This document shows, piece by piece, positions 10,513-23,300 of a DNA stretch of 64,000 nt. Position 1 is the first letter of the stretch. Every line of letters begins with the position of its first letter. The DNA is from Cryptomeria japonica (Eukaryota > Streptophyta > Pinopsida > Cupressales > Cupressaceae): contig NC_081414.1 in assembly GCF_030272615.1 (NCBI RefSeq), positions 810,625,069 through 810,689,068 of the forward strand, given 5' to 3'. The position numbers and the translations under genes are program-made. The notes beneath the pieces are model-generated. The model searched no databases. It was given only the letters and a program-made list of their open reading frames with translations, and was not told the origin of the DNA.

Positions 10513-13500
10513 TCAACCTTGTAACTGGGTAGTTACAATTTGAAATAGATCTGCCAAAATTAAGTTAATACTCTCCATAAACTTTTTACTGTCTCTGATG
10601 GTTGTTTCTATCCTTTTAACTCTACTGGTGAGATGTTGCATGTGCTCTGCCAGTGTCCTTTGTCCCTGTACAAGTGCCTCGGATATCTCTTTCTGAATGA
10701 ATTCTAGATAGTCCAATCTTGGACTCAATCTTAATCTTAAACTTTTTGCCTTATTCTCTATTTCCTCCTTTTCTCTTCCCAACTTTAGTAATTCATCCTC
10801 AAAATTTGTTATCTGATGTTCAAAAATTTATAGTGTATCTGGTGAGTTAACAAAATTATCTGCAAGTTTATTTATTAAATCCTGTACCTTGCTTATTTGC
10901 TTATCTATATCAGTTGTTAGTAGGTTTGTCTTGTAGGTGTCTTTGTACAAAGTCTTGAACTCTTTTAGTATATTACATAGTTTTGGTAGAAGTGTGTCAA
11001 ATTCTCTGGTACACTTCTTTATCTGATTTTCAAAGAATTTTTGCTTTTCAATTTCTACCTTATTCTTCAAGGCCTCTTGCTCAATTGTCACTATGTTTTC
11101 ATTGATGTATTTTGACAAAATTTCAATTTGATTTAATGAATCCTTATTGTCTATGCTATAGTTTGGAGCTAACCTCTTTGAAATTGGTATGGTGTCATCT
11201 ATAGCCTTATAAGATTTTGAGCTGCAATCTGTTATCTTCTTAATTGAATCTAAGAGTACTTATGTTACATTGGTTGATTTATATCCTGCTGATGAGGAAC
11301 CAATACTCTGAATACCACCGGTGGTAGAAGTAACCAAGCTTGTTGTGACCTCTGGTAGGTCAGTCTGTGTTTCCATTTCTTTAAGCAATGGTTTTTGGTC
11401 TTCTCCTATTGCTGGTTGAGTTGTTTCCATGTGAACCTGTCCCTGTTCTAGAGCCTGTTGCTCTTCTTGTCTCTTTGTTTGTTTCTCTGCCTCAGTTTGA
11501 GTCTGAGTTTCTACCTGTTGTTCTTTGTCATCTGTCGGTCTCTCTTGTGTTTTATCAGTTTTCTCAGCTACCGGTGGATTACTATCCATGTCTGTCTTAC
11601 CAGTTGCATCTTTATCCACCACAATGTTGATTTTTTGTGTATCAACATCTACTGTATATAAGACTTCAAGATTAGGATTGACATCCTGTTCATTCATAGT
11701 TTTAACTACCAGTTGATCTTTTGTAGTTGTTGTTGTTGTCATTACCAGTGGAGTAGTCAAAGGAGGTGGGGTTAAGTTGTCTTTAACTTTGATACTAGGT
11801 GGTCCACCAACTTTACCTTTACCCTTGTCCTTGTCCTTTTGATATACATTTATAGGTTTATGGCTCATATATTCTTCCTCTTTTTTTTTTTTAACGAGGA
11901 ATGTGTCCCATGTATTTTTTGTTTCATTAGTCACCTCATTAACTCTTCCTACCATTAATGCAGTGTGTCGGTGTGCAGTAGAGAATACTGACCGGTTGGC
12001 TTCAACAATTAAATCATCAATTTCTTTAGGTGAGTTCACTGGGTACACAGCAAGTAGCTTTTTTATCTTGATTTTCTTGTCAAGTTCTACTACTGCTTGT
12101 CTTCTTGCTTCCAATCTTTGAAATAGTTCATTTTGTACGTCATCTACTACTTCCATAAAAAATTTCTTATACATTTCCATGTGCAAAATAACACTATTTT
12201 CTACTTGTTCTTTTTCATCTATTGTCAGAGTGTCATGCAATTTTTCTATATTCTTTAGTTTTCCTTCCTCTGTAATTTCATTCAACAGTATGTCAAAATG
12301 GGCCATGTCCTTATTTGTCCTCTTCTTCTTCTTAGGTGTTAGTTTCTTCTTTGGTGTAGCTTTCCTAACCGGAGATCTCACTGCTTGTTGTTTTTGTCTT
12401 GTCCTCCTAGGTGAGGGTGTGGTTGTCAATGAGGGATTTCTTTTTCTTACAACTCTTTTGAAAGTTGCAGGCATGTCATTCTCCAAAGAAGTACCTACCA
12501 ATGATAGGTGAGTTTTAGGTTGTAGAGTTCCTAACTCTTCCTCAGTAATACCTGTTTGTTTCATCACATCTTCTTTAATGGCCTTTGCCTGTCTAGAACC
12601 TCTTCTCACAACTCCTTTGACCTTCTTCACTCTGTTCTTAGATTGGATTTGTTTTCCTATGGTCTCATCACTACCAAATACTTCTTCCTTTGGTTCATTT
12701 GATTCTTCTAGAAGTGCTTTAGCATATGTTTCAATGATGCGATCATCAGTCTCATAACCCATTTCTGTTACCCAAATTGTCCTTGGGATGACTGCTTCCA
12801 TCCATATCTCATCCTTTTTTATTACAAAGCATATGTTATCTTTGTACTTGTCAACAATTTTTTGTGACAATCTGATTCTCTTCTTCATTTTAGCCTTAAG
12901 TGCTTGAAAGAAATCATGGATATTTTTTTCCTTATCTTCTCCCATATTGTTGAATAGTTCTGTCAATTGTTTTCCTACCGGTATATCAAATCCAAGTTCT
13001 TTGTAGCCTATACCGGGAACCTGTTTGGTTATATGTAGCATTAAACATACTAGTAGATTTCCAAACCTAAAAGTTCCTTTCTTATCCTTCTTAATCTTGC
13101 CTAGGTTGTTAGGTTGTCAATTAACTCATCCTTCAACCATTCACATATATCAATCTTTACATTGTCTATGATCATGTCATAAGCACTCTCAATGCATAAA
13201 CTTGAGACTGAATTGAGTCTATTTGCATGAGTTGCTTTATACCCTAATATCATGCTAACAAATCTCACATTTATATTTGTTACATCATTTACTCTTAAGG
13301 ACCTTCTGTCGGATGTTACACTAGTTAGCTTAGTAACTAGGTCATTTGAGACCTTCTTGGTTTTATCTAGCCTTTTACCGGTGGACGTTAACCTTGTCAC
13401 TGCTTTGACAACTTCCTTGGTAATTTTATGAATTGCATCTAACCAGAAAATTTCTCCATGAACCCTGCTTAAGACTATCCTAATCACATCCTTGGGAAAT

Positions 13501-13817
13501 TCAGGAATGCAGAGGATTTCGGTAAATCCTAGGGTTTCAATGATTTAATGTTTCGGTTTTACATTTTCGGATTCATCACATATGACAGATTTATACATTG
13601 TTTTGATTTCTTCATTTCCTAATTCCTCTATGTTGTAGTGGATGTAAATTCTGGGGTCTTTAGCATAGACAACTCCTTTTGGAATTTGAGAAAAAGCACC
13701 TACATTGTCATCTTTCTTTGCTACCTTGGGAACTAGTTGAAACACGGGCCTTGGGGATTTTATAACTTTGACTATAGTAGGGTTTGCTATATATTCAAGT
13801 GCAAAGGTGGATACCAT
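10513..13817 (-). pseudogene. Element A ORF2: long protein of unknown function, broken
   Basis: The start ATG is at 13817 (MVSTFALEYIAN). The reading runs about 1100 codons to a stop at 10513, interrupted by stops at 13545, 11260 and 10828 and by one frameshift at 13102-13117. Visible parts: an N-terminal globular region (about residues 1-330) with WLDAIHKITKEVVKAVTRL; a conserved block FRFGNLLVCLM then IVDKYKDNICF and VTEMGYETDDR; a Lys/Arg-rich basic stretch (about 12300-12420, possible nuclear localisation); a Lys/Glu/Gln/Thr-rich disordered region (11300-11900); and a C-terminal coiled coil (10513-11118). Element B encodes a clear homolog. No enzyme motif is visible. I do not recognise the family; a chromatin- or RNA-binding accessory role is speculation. 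Confidence 0.75.
13102..13117. repeat. 8-bp tandem duplication that breaks ORF2 of element A
   Basis: TAGGTTGT is present twice in a row (13102-13109 and 13110-13117). Counting only one copy keeps the upstream and downstream ORF2 segments in one frame (IDN-LGKIKK), so this duplication alone explains the frameshift. Confidence 0.85.
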
Positions 13818-14254
13818 GATGATAAATACATTTTTCTATCTTTTGATTGCTTGAAGTGCTTCGCCTCTTTGCTTGAAATCCCTTAGCTCAGCAAATTTGG
13901 CGCTCTACGAATGTTTGAAATCATGGTGAAATTAAATGGAGCCAAAACCATAAATTTATAGTGCTTATTTTCCATCTACCATAATTAATGCATGTTGGTT
14001 AAGTATTCACTTAACATTGTCTGCCGGTAATGAAGTAATTTCCCACTTCTTATCTCTAACCGAGGGGATAATAGCATATGTCTCATTTATTGTCAAACCC
14101 TCAAAGAAGATTTTCTTCAGTTTGATGAAGAGCTTCCTGCCGACGGAGTACTGCTATGTCCTGTTGGTGAAGCATCACTCTGTTCTAACGGTGAAGTATT
14201 GATTGGTTCTACCGGTGGAGTATTCCCAACATTTAGGTCAGCTTTTCTAATCCA

Positions 14255-15271
14255 TTATTTTGATAATTTTGTCTTTACCTCTTCAACTTTTTCTTTCCCT
14301 TCCAAGCTAGAACTTTTGTTATCTGCCGGTGATCCTTTACTTCTACAGAATTTTGCAATATGCCTAATTTTGTTACATGCATAACAAGTTACATTATTTT
14401 TCTGAATAGCTTTGCCATCACCTATGCCGGTTTGTGTTCTACATTGATTAGATAGGTGTCCAAATCTTCCACAAACATAACATCTTACATTCATTCTACA
14501 ATTTTCAAAGTTGTGACCAATTTTGTTATATTTTGAACATTGACCGGTGGGTGTGTTGATGTTCTGATAATTTATAGATCTACATTGATTTTCTCTATGC
14601 CCATACTTATTACAGTTAAAGAATTTTCCATTGAATTTATAAGCATTAGGTTGTCTTACTGGTTTGCTATGATCCTGAGTGTTTGCAGCACCGGAGCTTT
14701 CTCCTGCTTCAAAGCCAATTCCACAAGTGTCACCATTAGGTTTCTGAATCTTTAGCAAGTCACCAAGTTCTTTTGAGCTTTTCTTGAGTTTGTCTTTGTG
14801 TTGATTTGCAATATCCACTTCTCTTTGTAAGATCTCTTTCCATCTCGTCAGTTCATTTGAGTCATTTTGTGTATGCATCAGATCTATTTTCAAAAGGTTA
14901 TTTTCATAGCTGAGTCTTGTGTTCTCATTTGCTACATCACTTAGTCTTTTAGTCAGTTCTTCTTCATTCTTTTTCCTATCTTCAGTTTCTTTGCAGAATC
15001 TCATGGTCATATCTTGCATCTCATTCTTCATTGTTATGTTTTCCAATTTTAGTTTTCTTATCTCATCATTAAGTGATTCCTTTTCATCATTCTTGTTTTG
15101 CAACTTTTCACATAATTCTCTTCTCTTGTTTCTTGCAATGGTAAAATTTTCTTGAAGTTCCTGAATGATATCTTGGGCTGCCTTTAGATCATCTTCAAGT
15201 TTGATGTTTTTCAATTTTTCTGCATCATAGTCAGAGGGAGCTTCTTATAGTTTCTTCATCAGATTTTCCAT
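14255..15271 (-). pseudogene. Element A ORF1: coiled-coil, CCHC zinc-knuckle (gag-like) protein
   Basis: The ATG at 15271 (MENLMKKL) lies 58 bases from the primer site and is followed by a stop at 15245. The open part runs to 14255. Residues up to about 170 form a long heptad-rich coiled coil (ELQENFTIARNKRRELCEKL). The second half holds four zinc knuckles: FNCNKYGHRENQC (first Cys lost), CSKYNKIGHNFENC (second Cys replaced by Tyr), CYVCGRFGHLSNQC (intact) and CYACNKIRHIAKFC (intact). Zinc knuckles of this kind bind RNA in retroelement gag proteins, so a packaging role is likely by analogy, but no capsid fold is evident. Coding-like sequence with stops continues to about 14050. Confidence 0.78.
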
Positions 15272-15328
15272 GTCTACCGGTGTCAAGATCTTCCTCAAGC
15301 TGTTAGGCTTTTGAAAATAAAGGACCAA

Positions 15329-15340
15329 GCTCTGATACCA
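15329..15340 (-). other. Primer-binding site of element A (initiator-Met tRNA)
   Basis: On the minus strand TGGTATCAGAGC lies two bases downstream of the 5' LTR end (CCTAACA). This is the usual initiator-Met tRNA complement of plant Copia elements and fixes the element's orientation. Confidence 0.93.
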
Positions 15341-15342
15341 AT

Positions 15343-16124
15343 TGTTAGGATTCCCATAGATACTGAGAGGTGGGGATGAATCAGTATCTAACTGGTGAGT
15401 TGAATTTATTGACTTAAAACATGCAGAACATATTATAACAATGTACCGATATGCAAGAAATAATGCAAGAAATAGAAATGAAAGTAACCACATAAGAAAC
15501 ACACCATAACCTAATATTTTAACAAGGAAACCCGGTGTGGGAAAAACCTCAATGGGATTTGTGACCCACAATATTCACTTACTAGCCAATAAGAGAATAT
15601 TACTTACAACAAGGGGCCTACACATGTAGGAAGGCCAAGTGCCTAGAGCTCACTGCTCAATGGGAAGTCTCACTGACTTACAATGTGGATTATGAAAATC
15701 CAATGTCTTGTACTGCTTTACAATAGCATCTTCAATGCCAGATTCAGTACTGGCTTCTACTCTATTCTTTACATATACCCCTTAACCTATATTTCACATA
15801 ATAGGTCTGCCTTCTTATTTTTCTACATCATATTAAATGTCTACAATGATCTCTCTTATATGAGAGTCATTTTACAACATGCCAAGTCGGCTTACAAAGT
15901 TTTTACAATAATAAACAAAATATAATATATCAAAAATCATGTCGGCCTCCGTGCTGGTGTGCTTCCTTTTTCTGTTGGTGCCGGTGTAGAGTGTGATTTG
16001 TTGATGTCGGTGTAATGCCTTGCTGGTGTAATACCTTGCCGGTGCCATAGAATTGTAAGGTTGCCATCAATGACAAAACCTTCAATCACCTTCAATGTCT
16101 CATTGGATTGGGCATATGCCAACA
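15343..16124 (-). repeat. 5' LTR of element A
   Basis: 782 bp, TGTTGGCATATGC...ATCCTAACA on the minus strand. It aligns with 9511-10296. U3 holds about two units of the 19-bp repeat (16009-16044). A TATA-like CATATAAGAG lies on the minus strand near 15853-15865. Confidence 0.92.
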
Positions 16125-16860
16125 AATTTATATTTCAATATTCATTCAACTAAAATCTTAATTGTTGTAGTGTATGTTGACAATATAATTTTTGGAGGAA
16201 ATGAAAATATGTGCAAAAATATGATAATGAGATGTAGAAGGACTTTGAAATGTTCATGATTGGTGAGTTAAATTTCTTCCTTGGTTTGCAAGTTAATCAG
16301 AATAAAAAAGGAATTTTCATTTCTCATTCTAAATACATTAAGGAATTGTTGAATAAGTTTGGGTTAGCAAACTCCAAACCATTGTGTTCACCTATGATCA
16401 CCAGATGCAAGTTGACAAAATATGATGTCCCCTAAAGCAAATACAAGTTAGTATAGATCAATGACTGGAGGATTGCTATATTTAATCGCTACTAAACCAA
16501 ATATCATGTATGTAGTATGTTTGGTAGCTAGATTTCAGCAAGAACTAAAGGAGTCTCATGTTATGGAACTGAAAAGAATTTTTAAATATCTAATAGCAAT
16601 GTGAAAAACTATGAAAAAAATAAAAACCATGGTAGTATATTCTTAGTTTTCAATGTTGTATAAGAGAATCAAATGGATGTACGATTTTTAAATTAAGATT
16701 GTAGAAATAACATGACATGGAACTTAGAACTATTTTTTAGTTAAGAAAAAAATATAAAATTAGATGCCATGTTATGAAATCACAATGAAGCCTCAGCTAT
16801 GGGGAAAGAAAACATAAACATTCTAACCAAAAATGAGGAGAAAAAGTTTAATTTTGATGT
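16125..16860 (+). pseudogene. Copia element F reverse transcriptase and RNase H, second half
   Basis: This continues the domain interrupted at 9510. YVDNIIFGGNENMCKN is near 16170-16220 (catalytic YVDD changed to YVDN), then the LNFFLGLQVNQNKKGIFISH block at about 16267-16325 and SKYIKELLNKFGLANSKP. Further on, ATKPNIMYVVCLVARFQQE marks the Copia region before RNase H. The rest is degraded and no 3' LTR is recognisable, so the element's end is lost. Confidence 0.75.
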
Positions 16861-18029
16861 TTGTTTTCTTTTTGGCTTAAAATAAATGTTGATGAGCATG
16901 GGATAGCTTATTCAAAATGGGTATAATATATTTATCAGAAACAAATAATACACAATTTTAGATAAATCTTCAAGTAATCAACTCATTAAAAAGTTTCAAA
17001 TGATTAAAAATAGAATATTCCCCTTATGTTAAAACAAAATTGAAATTAGATTTTTCTCAAGAACACCTCTCAAGACCTCCGAAGTGGATAATGAGAAAAA
17101 TATAGTAATCACTTGAGAAATCTCTCAAGTCAAAAAAAATGAAAATTGGTTATGGAATCCATGTTTTGGGCACCTTAACTTTGGAGGAATAAATGTAATA
17201 TTTAATAAAATCATGGTGTTGGGTCTCAAATAAAAAAATTTGATAGGTTCTAAGGAAATACCAACTCCTATGATCAAACCCTCCAATTGACTTGGCCAAC
17301 TTATAGAGTGAACCTATTTGGTTACTAACTCCCTCACTTTAGGCTCGGCAAGACCTAGGCGGGTATACCTATTCACTAGTGGCTTTTGATGACTAATGCT
17401 TTTTCTAGAAGGTAGAGTACCTTGATCTAAATTATTCCCTACCTCAGAATGGCATAGGTTGTTAGGATAGGTGGCTTTTAGATGAGTTCAAGATTGTTGT
17501 TGTGAAAGATATTCGATCTTTGTAATTGAAATTTATAAGTATGTATACTATTGCTAATTGGTTTTATGTGTCATACTCAACTAGTGTTATTGTTCTAATA
17601 TAAAAGTAATTAATATGGTAAAGGTTGTGATTTGTGAATGACCAGTGTCTTTCCTATTATTTGGGCTATAGAGTCTTATATTTCTCTAGGACTTAATGTA
17701 TGATTTGTGAGAGAATTTTTAAATCTACCCCCTTTGGTAAATTTGTCAGTTACTGTTTCTTATGAGATCTGCTAAATGTTTATATCATAAAACATCTGAA
17801 TGAATTTAACCCTAACCTTAAGGGACCATTCAAGGAAGAACTACAAGGAACAATTACAATCCACGAGTAGATCTTTTTAATCCAAATTTATAACATAGAA
17901 ACAGAAACTTTACTGTAAGAATACGAATAACCTTATCTCCTTTAGATAAAATCACAAAGAATTGCCTACAGAAAATGAGATAATCCACAAAACATATGCA
18001 GAGAAAAATGATTGATTCTATTAAAGCTT
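16861..18029. other. No recognisable feature
   Basis: AT-rich sequence without a believable reading frame, LTR terminus or repeat. It may include the eroded tail of Copia F. Confidence 0.4.
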
Positions 18030-18740
18030 CTAAAATAGGTTGATAGAAATCAAGACTCTGGCATCCAGGTTGGGGAAAAGATTCATAGACTGATTAATTC
18101 TAACCAATTTCTCTATCGATTCAAGAACTTGTGGAATTAAATTCCAAAAATTGGGAGGTAAATTTTTAATTAGAAGCCACCGAGGGCAAGAGATAGCAAG
18201 AATTTCCTCATTAATCACATCAAAGGACCATTTGAGGGCCCTAAAGGTGGTTTTCCCAATGGCCCAAAACTGTTTATGCAGAACCTCCACCTGAGATTTA
18301 TTGTCTTCAAATAAAATAATAAATAAACCCTTTTGAATCATTTTACAAAAAGAAAAATTGAACCCTAGCTTTCTAACCCACACATTTTTCATCCAGTCAT
18401 CAAGAAATTTCCTAGCCAGACACTTATCCAAATTAGTTACTGCAAATAAAATGACAATGTCTTGGACTCTTTTATTTTCTAGTCCAAGGGCTTTGGATAT
18501 AGAATCATTAGGAGAGATAGAGAAAGTATAAGGAGCCAAGGCAACGCCCTTACCTTGTCCTCCGTCTCCGCCATTGAAGCCTAGAGACGAAGCACTTACC
18601 AAAGAAAATTTGGCCTCTTGCGAGATCTGCACGGTATCACCAACGATGGCATCTTAGAATGATTTTCCAAGAAGATCTTCCACCATGGATTTTGATGAGG
18701 GCAAATGGGTCACATCTAGCCCATTTAAATCCAGCTCCAT
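18030..18740 (-). pseudogene. LINE ORF1 fragment (DUF4283-type)
   Basis: ATG at 18740 (MELDLNGLDVTHLP), an in-frame TAA at 18654, then an open frame to 18030. The part FLDDWMKNVWVRKLGFNFSF, QFWAIGKTTFRALKWSFDVI and CPRWLLIKNLPPNFWN matches the DUF4283 N-terminal domain of plant L1-type LINE ORF1 proteins, which carries RNA-binding function. The zinc knuckle expected downstream is missing because the copy is truncated at 18030, and no ORF2 follows. Its upstream flank is about 250 bp from the left LTR of element E. Confidence 0.75.
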
Positions 18741-18991
18741 CGAGTATTAAATGCTCCTACCTCCACTCGCATCTGCAATAACAACAACTGCGGCATGCAG
18801 AGAGCCTCGGTAAAAAGTTAGTCAAAAGAAAATAAATGTAGGGGTAGAGGTTTACCACTATGGAAGAGGTCTTACCACCTCCTCCACATGCAGGAGCGAG
18901 AAGCCTGATGCTAGGCGCATGATGGGTCCACATCAAACCCTAGTTGCAACATAATATTATATCATAAAATATTATAATATAACATTATTGT

Positions 18992-20109
18992 TGACTCTAA
19001 AATTTACTTTGAAAGTAGATGACCTTATTGGAAATTCAGTGATAGGGGACCACTTGCACAAGACACATTGAATAACCTCTGGGTTTTAGAAGCTGACTCT
19101 TCCTTATGGTTTTGAGAAAAGGGGAAGAGGAAAACTTAAAAAAACAAGATCTAAACTACTGAGGTGATACGCTAGAGCATTTTGTAAAAAAATTAACAAC
19201 ATATAAAACCCAAAGACATGCGGTTTTAAATCCCATTCAACAATCTACATATCAGAACAAAGAAACAATTAAGATACAATTAAGATTCCTTCGCAACATA
19301 AAGAAATATCAATCACGCATCTACCAGATAACAAGTGCAAAACATAGTTTAATCGACAAAGTCTTAGATATATATTTCTAAAGTCATCAGAATTATATGG
19401 AAAAGCAAACAAAACCATCAAAGCATACTAAAAAGAGGTATCACAAAGGCCATAGGTACAATTTGATTAACCTTTTTTCAGGAAAATAGTAATAGCTAAA
19501 AGGCTGAAATTCTATCTATGAAAACTTAATTGTTCTTCTTGAAAGTTCTCAACCCCTCAAACAGGGAAAAATAATGCATTAATAGAGGCGACGACTCTTC
19601 TTACAGCTTAAACATCCGCTAGCCATATGAAACCACCCCTAAAATAGAAAAAAACATGTTGTGGCATTCCACAGGAACACACCCAACAAAACGACCCCCG
19701 AGGTTGTTACTCCCACTTGGCTATGACGATCTTCATACCCACTTGAACATAAAAGTTTGTGCTAAGCACGACGTGACAAACAATGCACCCTAAATAACAT
19801 GTGGAAGCTTAGAGGAAACTCCATAGAAAAGAATCCCAAGTGAAATATAACCCATAGCGTGGAGATGTCGTGTGTCTCCATCTTTCTCAAGCTACAGGGT
19901 GGGGCCAACAAGAAATGTCGAGTCACCAAAAATGATCCATTTGTCACCTTCACACTCCTTCAGACTTCAAACACAAAACATGGACAATCAAGGGCAATAC
20001 TGAGATGACATTTGGTCCGTACGTTGAGCGCAGCTGGAAAGTTAAAGAAGGAAAAAGGAACCCCAATCAAAATTTGGCCCATGGACTTTAACTGAAAATA
20101 AAGTGAACA
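18992..20109. repeat. Left LTR of element E
   Basis: TGACTCTAAAATTTA to GTGAACA, 1118 bp, aligning with 47515-48612 along the whole length with scattered substitutions and small indels. It keeps a minus-strand reading frame (19762-19953) that is also present in the partner LTR; I treat that as shared ancestry rather than a gene. Confidence 0.8.
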
Positions 20110-20399
20110 TTTCTTGGCGACTAAAAGGGGGAATTCTACCTGCAGAATGCAAGAACCAAAAATTGTAGGTTCAAAGGCTAGACTTCATGCTAGGACGGGA
20201 CAGAGAAGGTCAAATACTTGCTACAACGAAGACCAATCTTCCTCAAAGGGTAACACTTGTGATTCTAGATTCTGATAATTTTGATCCAAGCAGACAAGTT
20301 CATCAAAGGGCAAGCCTACTGGTTCATCATGGACCAACTTCATGAGAGAATAGAGTTGAGATAGGGGGTGCCGGAAGTGTTCAACCTCCTCTACTGAGA

Positions 20400-23300
20400 T
20401 GGGATCACTCAGGTGCTCGATGAAATTGTTGTCCTATTGCAAATCCTTGACCCAACTCAATACTTTTTCAACCCCCAATACAGAACCATCTGCAGGGAAT
20501 GGAGAAGGTAGGCCTAATGAGACAAATCTCTCTATACGTTGTTTGATATTTGGGATGGAGATTTACAAAGGCTCAAGTACCACTGATATGTGCATAATCA
20601 CTCTATGATGATTGATAAAAACATTCATCTTCTTGATCAGTTGCCGACAATCTGTTATCCGTTTTTCTCTCAATTCTTCATCTTGGGCTACATATAACAT
20701 TTGGATTAGGGCCTGAGCCATGGGAAACATACAATTCTATTATAATTGACAAAGAATCTTGAGAAACCTGCTCGGGGGGAGGAATACTTAGCAACTACAA
20801 GACCTCCTTGCTCTTGGAAGCTACTTTATGTTGCAACTCCTTTCACTTGTTTTTCTCAATGATCATCTAGCTTTCTAGAGTGAGGATCCTGGCACTTCTG
20901 TCTTGTACCGCTTGCTAGAGCTACACTATATAGTCCCATTCTTGCTGCAACAAAACCTCTGTGTCTAGAAATTTCCTTGTGGACAATTCTAGACTATCCT
21001 CCCTATTCCACAACTCTGCTTCAAATCTCACTTTCTTCTCGGAGAGCATAATATGTGTTTCACTCAGCTGCCGGATGTACTATTCCTTTAGACGGACTTC
21101 TCTGTATAGCTAAACTTGCACTTGGATGGCATCTCTAGAAGCTTCTCTTAGTTGTTGGATCTCCAGGTCTTTCTCCTACAATTATTGTAAGGCCACACTC
21201 CTTGTCACCTACTAGCCCTTCAACTGGGCGCTCACGTTATTAAGGGCTGAGTGCAACTTTCCCTTCTTTGAATTGGCCTACATCAGCAAACCTTGTAGGT
21301 GATTGATTTTTGAGCTCCGAGCCTTGTCTTCTTTCCTTTGCTAGGTCAGTAACTCTCAGAGATGCACATTCTTTGCTTGTATTTTCTCCAAGCAAATGGT
21401 ATTTTTGATGAAATATGAAGACACGGTCTTTGAAGTCTCTTTCATCATTTCCACCTTGTCAAATGTCGTAGCATTCTAAAGGACGATGTGGATAGCATGT
21501 AAGGTATAATAATTGGGGCTCATTTGGGATTTTGTCTTGTCAACCTTGTGGAAAAGATTTGCAAAGAAAAGACAATCTTTCTCTTCACTCAAATGTGTCT
21601 GAAGGTGTGGACGAGCTGGATGGGAAGTCTTGGAGTAATTGACTTGCTGCTGGAAATCATCTAGGTTATCAATAGCCTGGCCTACAAATGTGGCACCAAG
21701 GGAATCACAAAGAGAAACTAGGAAATAGGCCCACCGAGAGTGGTCTGAATAGGATGGGCAATAGTTGATGGGGAAAACAATGGGACGAAAGGAGAGGCTC
21801 TAGATGGAAAAGGACTCGTGGATGTTAACCCCATCATTGAGGGGGGAGTGAAATCTCCAAAACTAAGCCTACATGAAACAAAGGATACTTCAGACATCTG
21901 CATGGAAAATACCGCGGGGATAAAAGCGGGGGCTGGGAAAGGAATGGAAACCTACGAAAATGCATCCTGGGGGTCAACCAATATTCTGATGGGTGCCAAA
22001 GTAAGGGTAGTGGGGACCTGGGTTTGCATTGTGATAGGATGGAGAACAGAGGAAACAACTTGAGCATAAGAGAAAGGTAAAGAACAGCGTACCTGAACTG
22101 TAGAAGTCACCAACCACTGCAGATCCGAGAGGACTCCTAGGGTCTAGGAAGGCAAACTCTTCTTTGCTAAACTTAGATGCTACCTTTTTCTTGGATGGGA
22201 GTCATTCGCTTGCTTCTCAGCTTGTCTCTTACTAGCCTAGGAATGGGGTTTGTGAGCAAAACCAGCTAGAGGAAGGAGGATATGGGGTTCTAGATCTTGT
22301 CCTTTGATATTTATAACCTCAACATCTTGTTGCAGGGCCACCTCAGGGGACGAGTCCCCTTGTGGGGAACTTTCTCCTGTCTCTTCATCTAGTTTATTGA
22401 GATGATGCCATTCTATCTCAAAATCCTCATCCAAGTGGGCATTTCTGATATAAGCCCTCGGCTGACTTACCTCTTGTCAATAGATCCAAAAATCTTCCCT
22501 TTTTCCTAGGCCAGGCATCCAAAGTCATGGTTTCTAACATCACTCAAGGAATAGGCTTTGCAAGGTTGTACCTTTGCAAGACTATATAAAAGATTAACCA
22601 TGGGGGGTGCTTGAGGACATGAAAGTCATTGAGACCCACATATAAACTTGTGTCATCGGCTTGAGGGTTTGTATGTCCTTCCCATGAGCTTCACGGTTCA
22701 TGCTTCACTGCATTTTTCCTCTTACTGAGGCAACCGTCAGGGTCATAGCTCCTGGAATCATCAATTACAACCAGCCCGAGCTGCACTAGCTTGGATGTCA
22801 AGACCTCTTATGCGATGTTTCTCCGTACCAGAGTGATTGGACCGATGACTTTGTGGTCTTCAGTAATAGAGGGATCATGCTTTCCTACTCCAATAGCCCT
22901 CTCAATCCTCACCAACTATCATGCAATCTCCAGTGCAAGAGTCCTCTTAGTCACATAGATGAGCAAGAGAAAAGGTTCCTCAGAGAAACCATGAACTCAG
23001 ATGAAAGAACACTCACTGCCTATGAACCTGTCATAGGGAGGGCACTCATTTTGCATCTAGTTCATCTAGACCTAAGAGAAATGGGCTAGTGGTTCATTCG
23101 AAATTGAACCAAAATATTTAAGAATAGGAGTTAGGAAAAGGTTGGAAAACTGATAGACATCAAAGGAAGCTAGCAATAGGGGTGTCCAGGCTAACACCGA
23201 CATCTTGTTTCCTGACTCATCACAATTTACCAACTCCATGTATTGGATGAAGAAGGCCTCATTCTGATGCAAGAGCAAATGGACTAAGATTGAAGAAAAC

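Larger units (their letters stand above)
9511..16124 (-). mobile_element. Element A: complete non-autonomous LTR retrotransposon without pol
   Basis: A 6.6-kb element on the minus strand with both LTRs (15343-16124 as 5' LTR, 9511-10296 as 3' LTR), an initiator-Met primer site, a polypurine tract and a 5-bp target duplication AATTT. The interior carries two genes: ORF1, a coiled-coil and CCHC zinc-knuckle protein (15271-14255), and ORF2, a roughly 1100-residue protein of unknown function (13817-10513). I find no DSGA/DTG protease motif, integrase or YxDD reverse transcriptase anywhere in it, so its movement would need enzymes from another element. It is nested in Copia F. Element B (36532-43507) has the same gene order under different LTRs. 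Confidence 0.9.

Noticed and set aside
11388-12511. Several plus-strand frames rich in Leu, Ser and Phe
   Set aside because: Antisense shadows of ORF2 of element A (Lys/Glu-rich on the other strand).
21818-22063. Plus-strand frame of 81 residues
   Set aside because: Overlaps the minus-strand Ser/Pro linker of the extra coding region of E and shows no domain.
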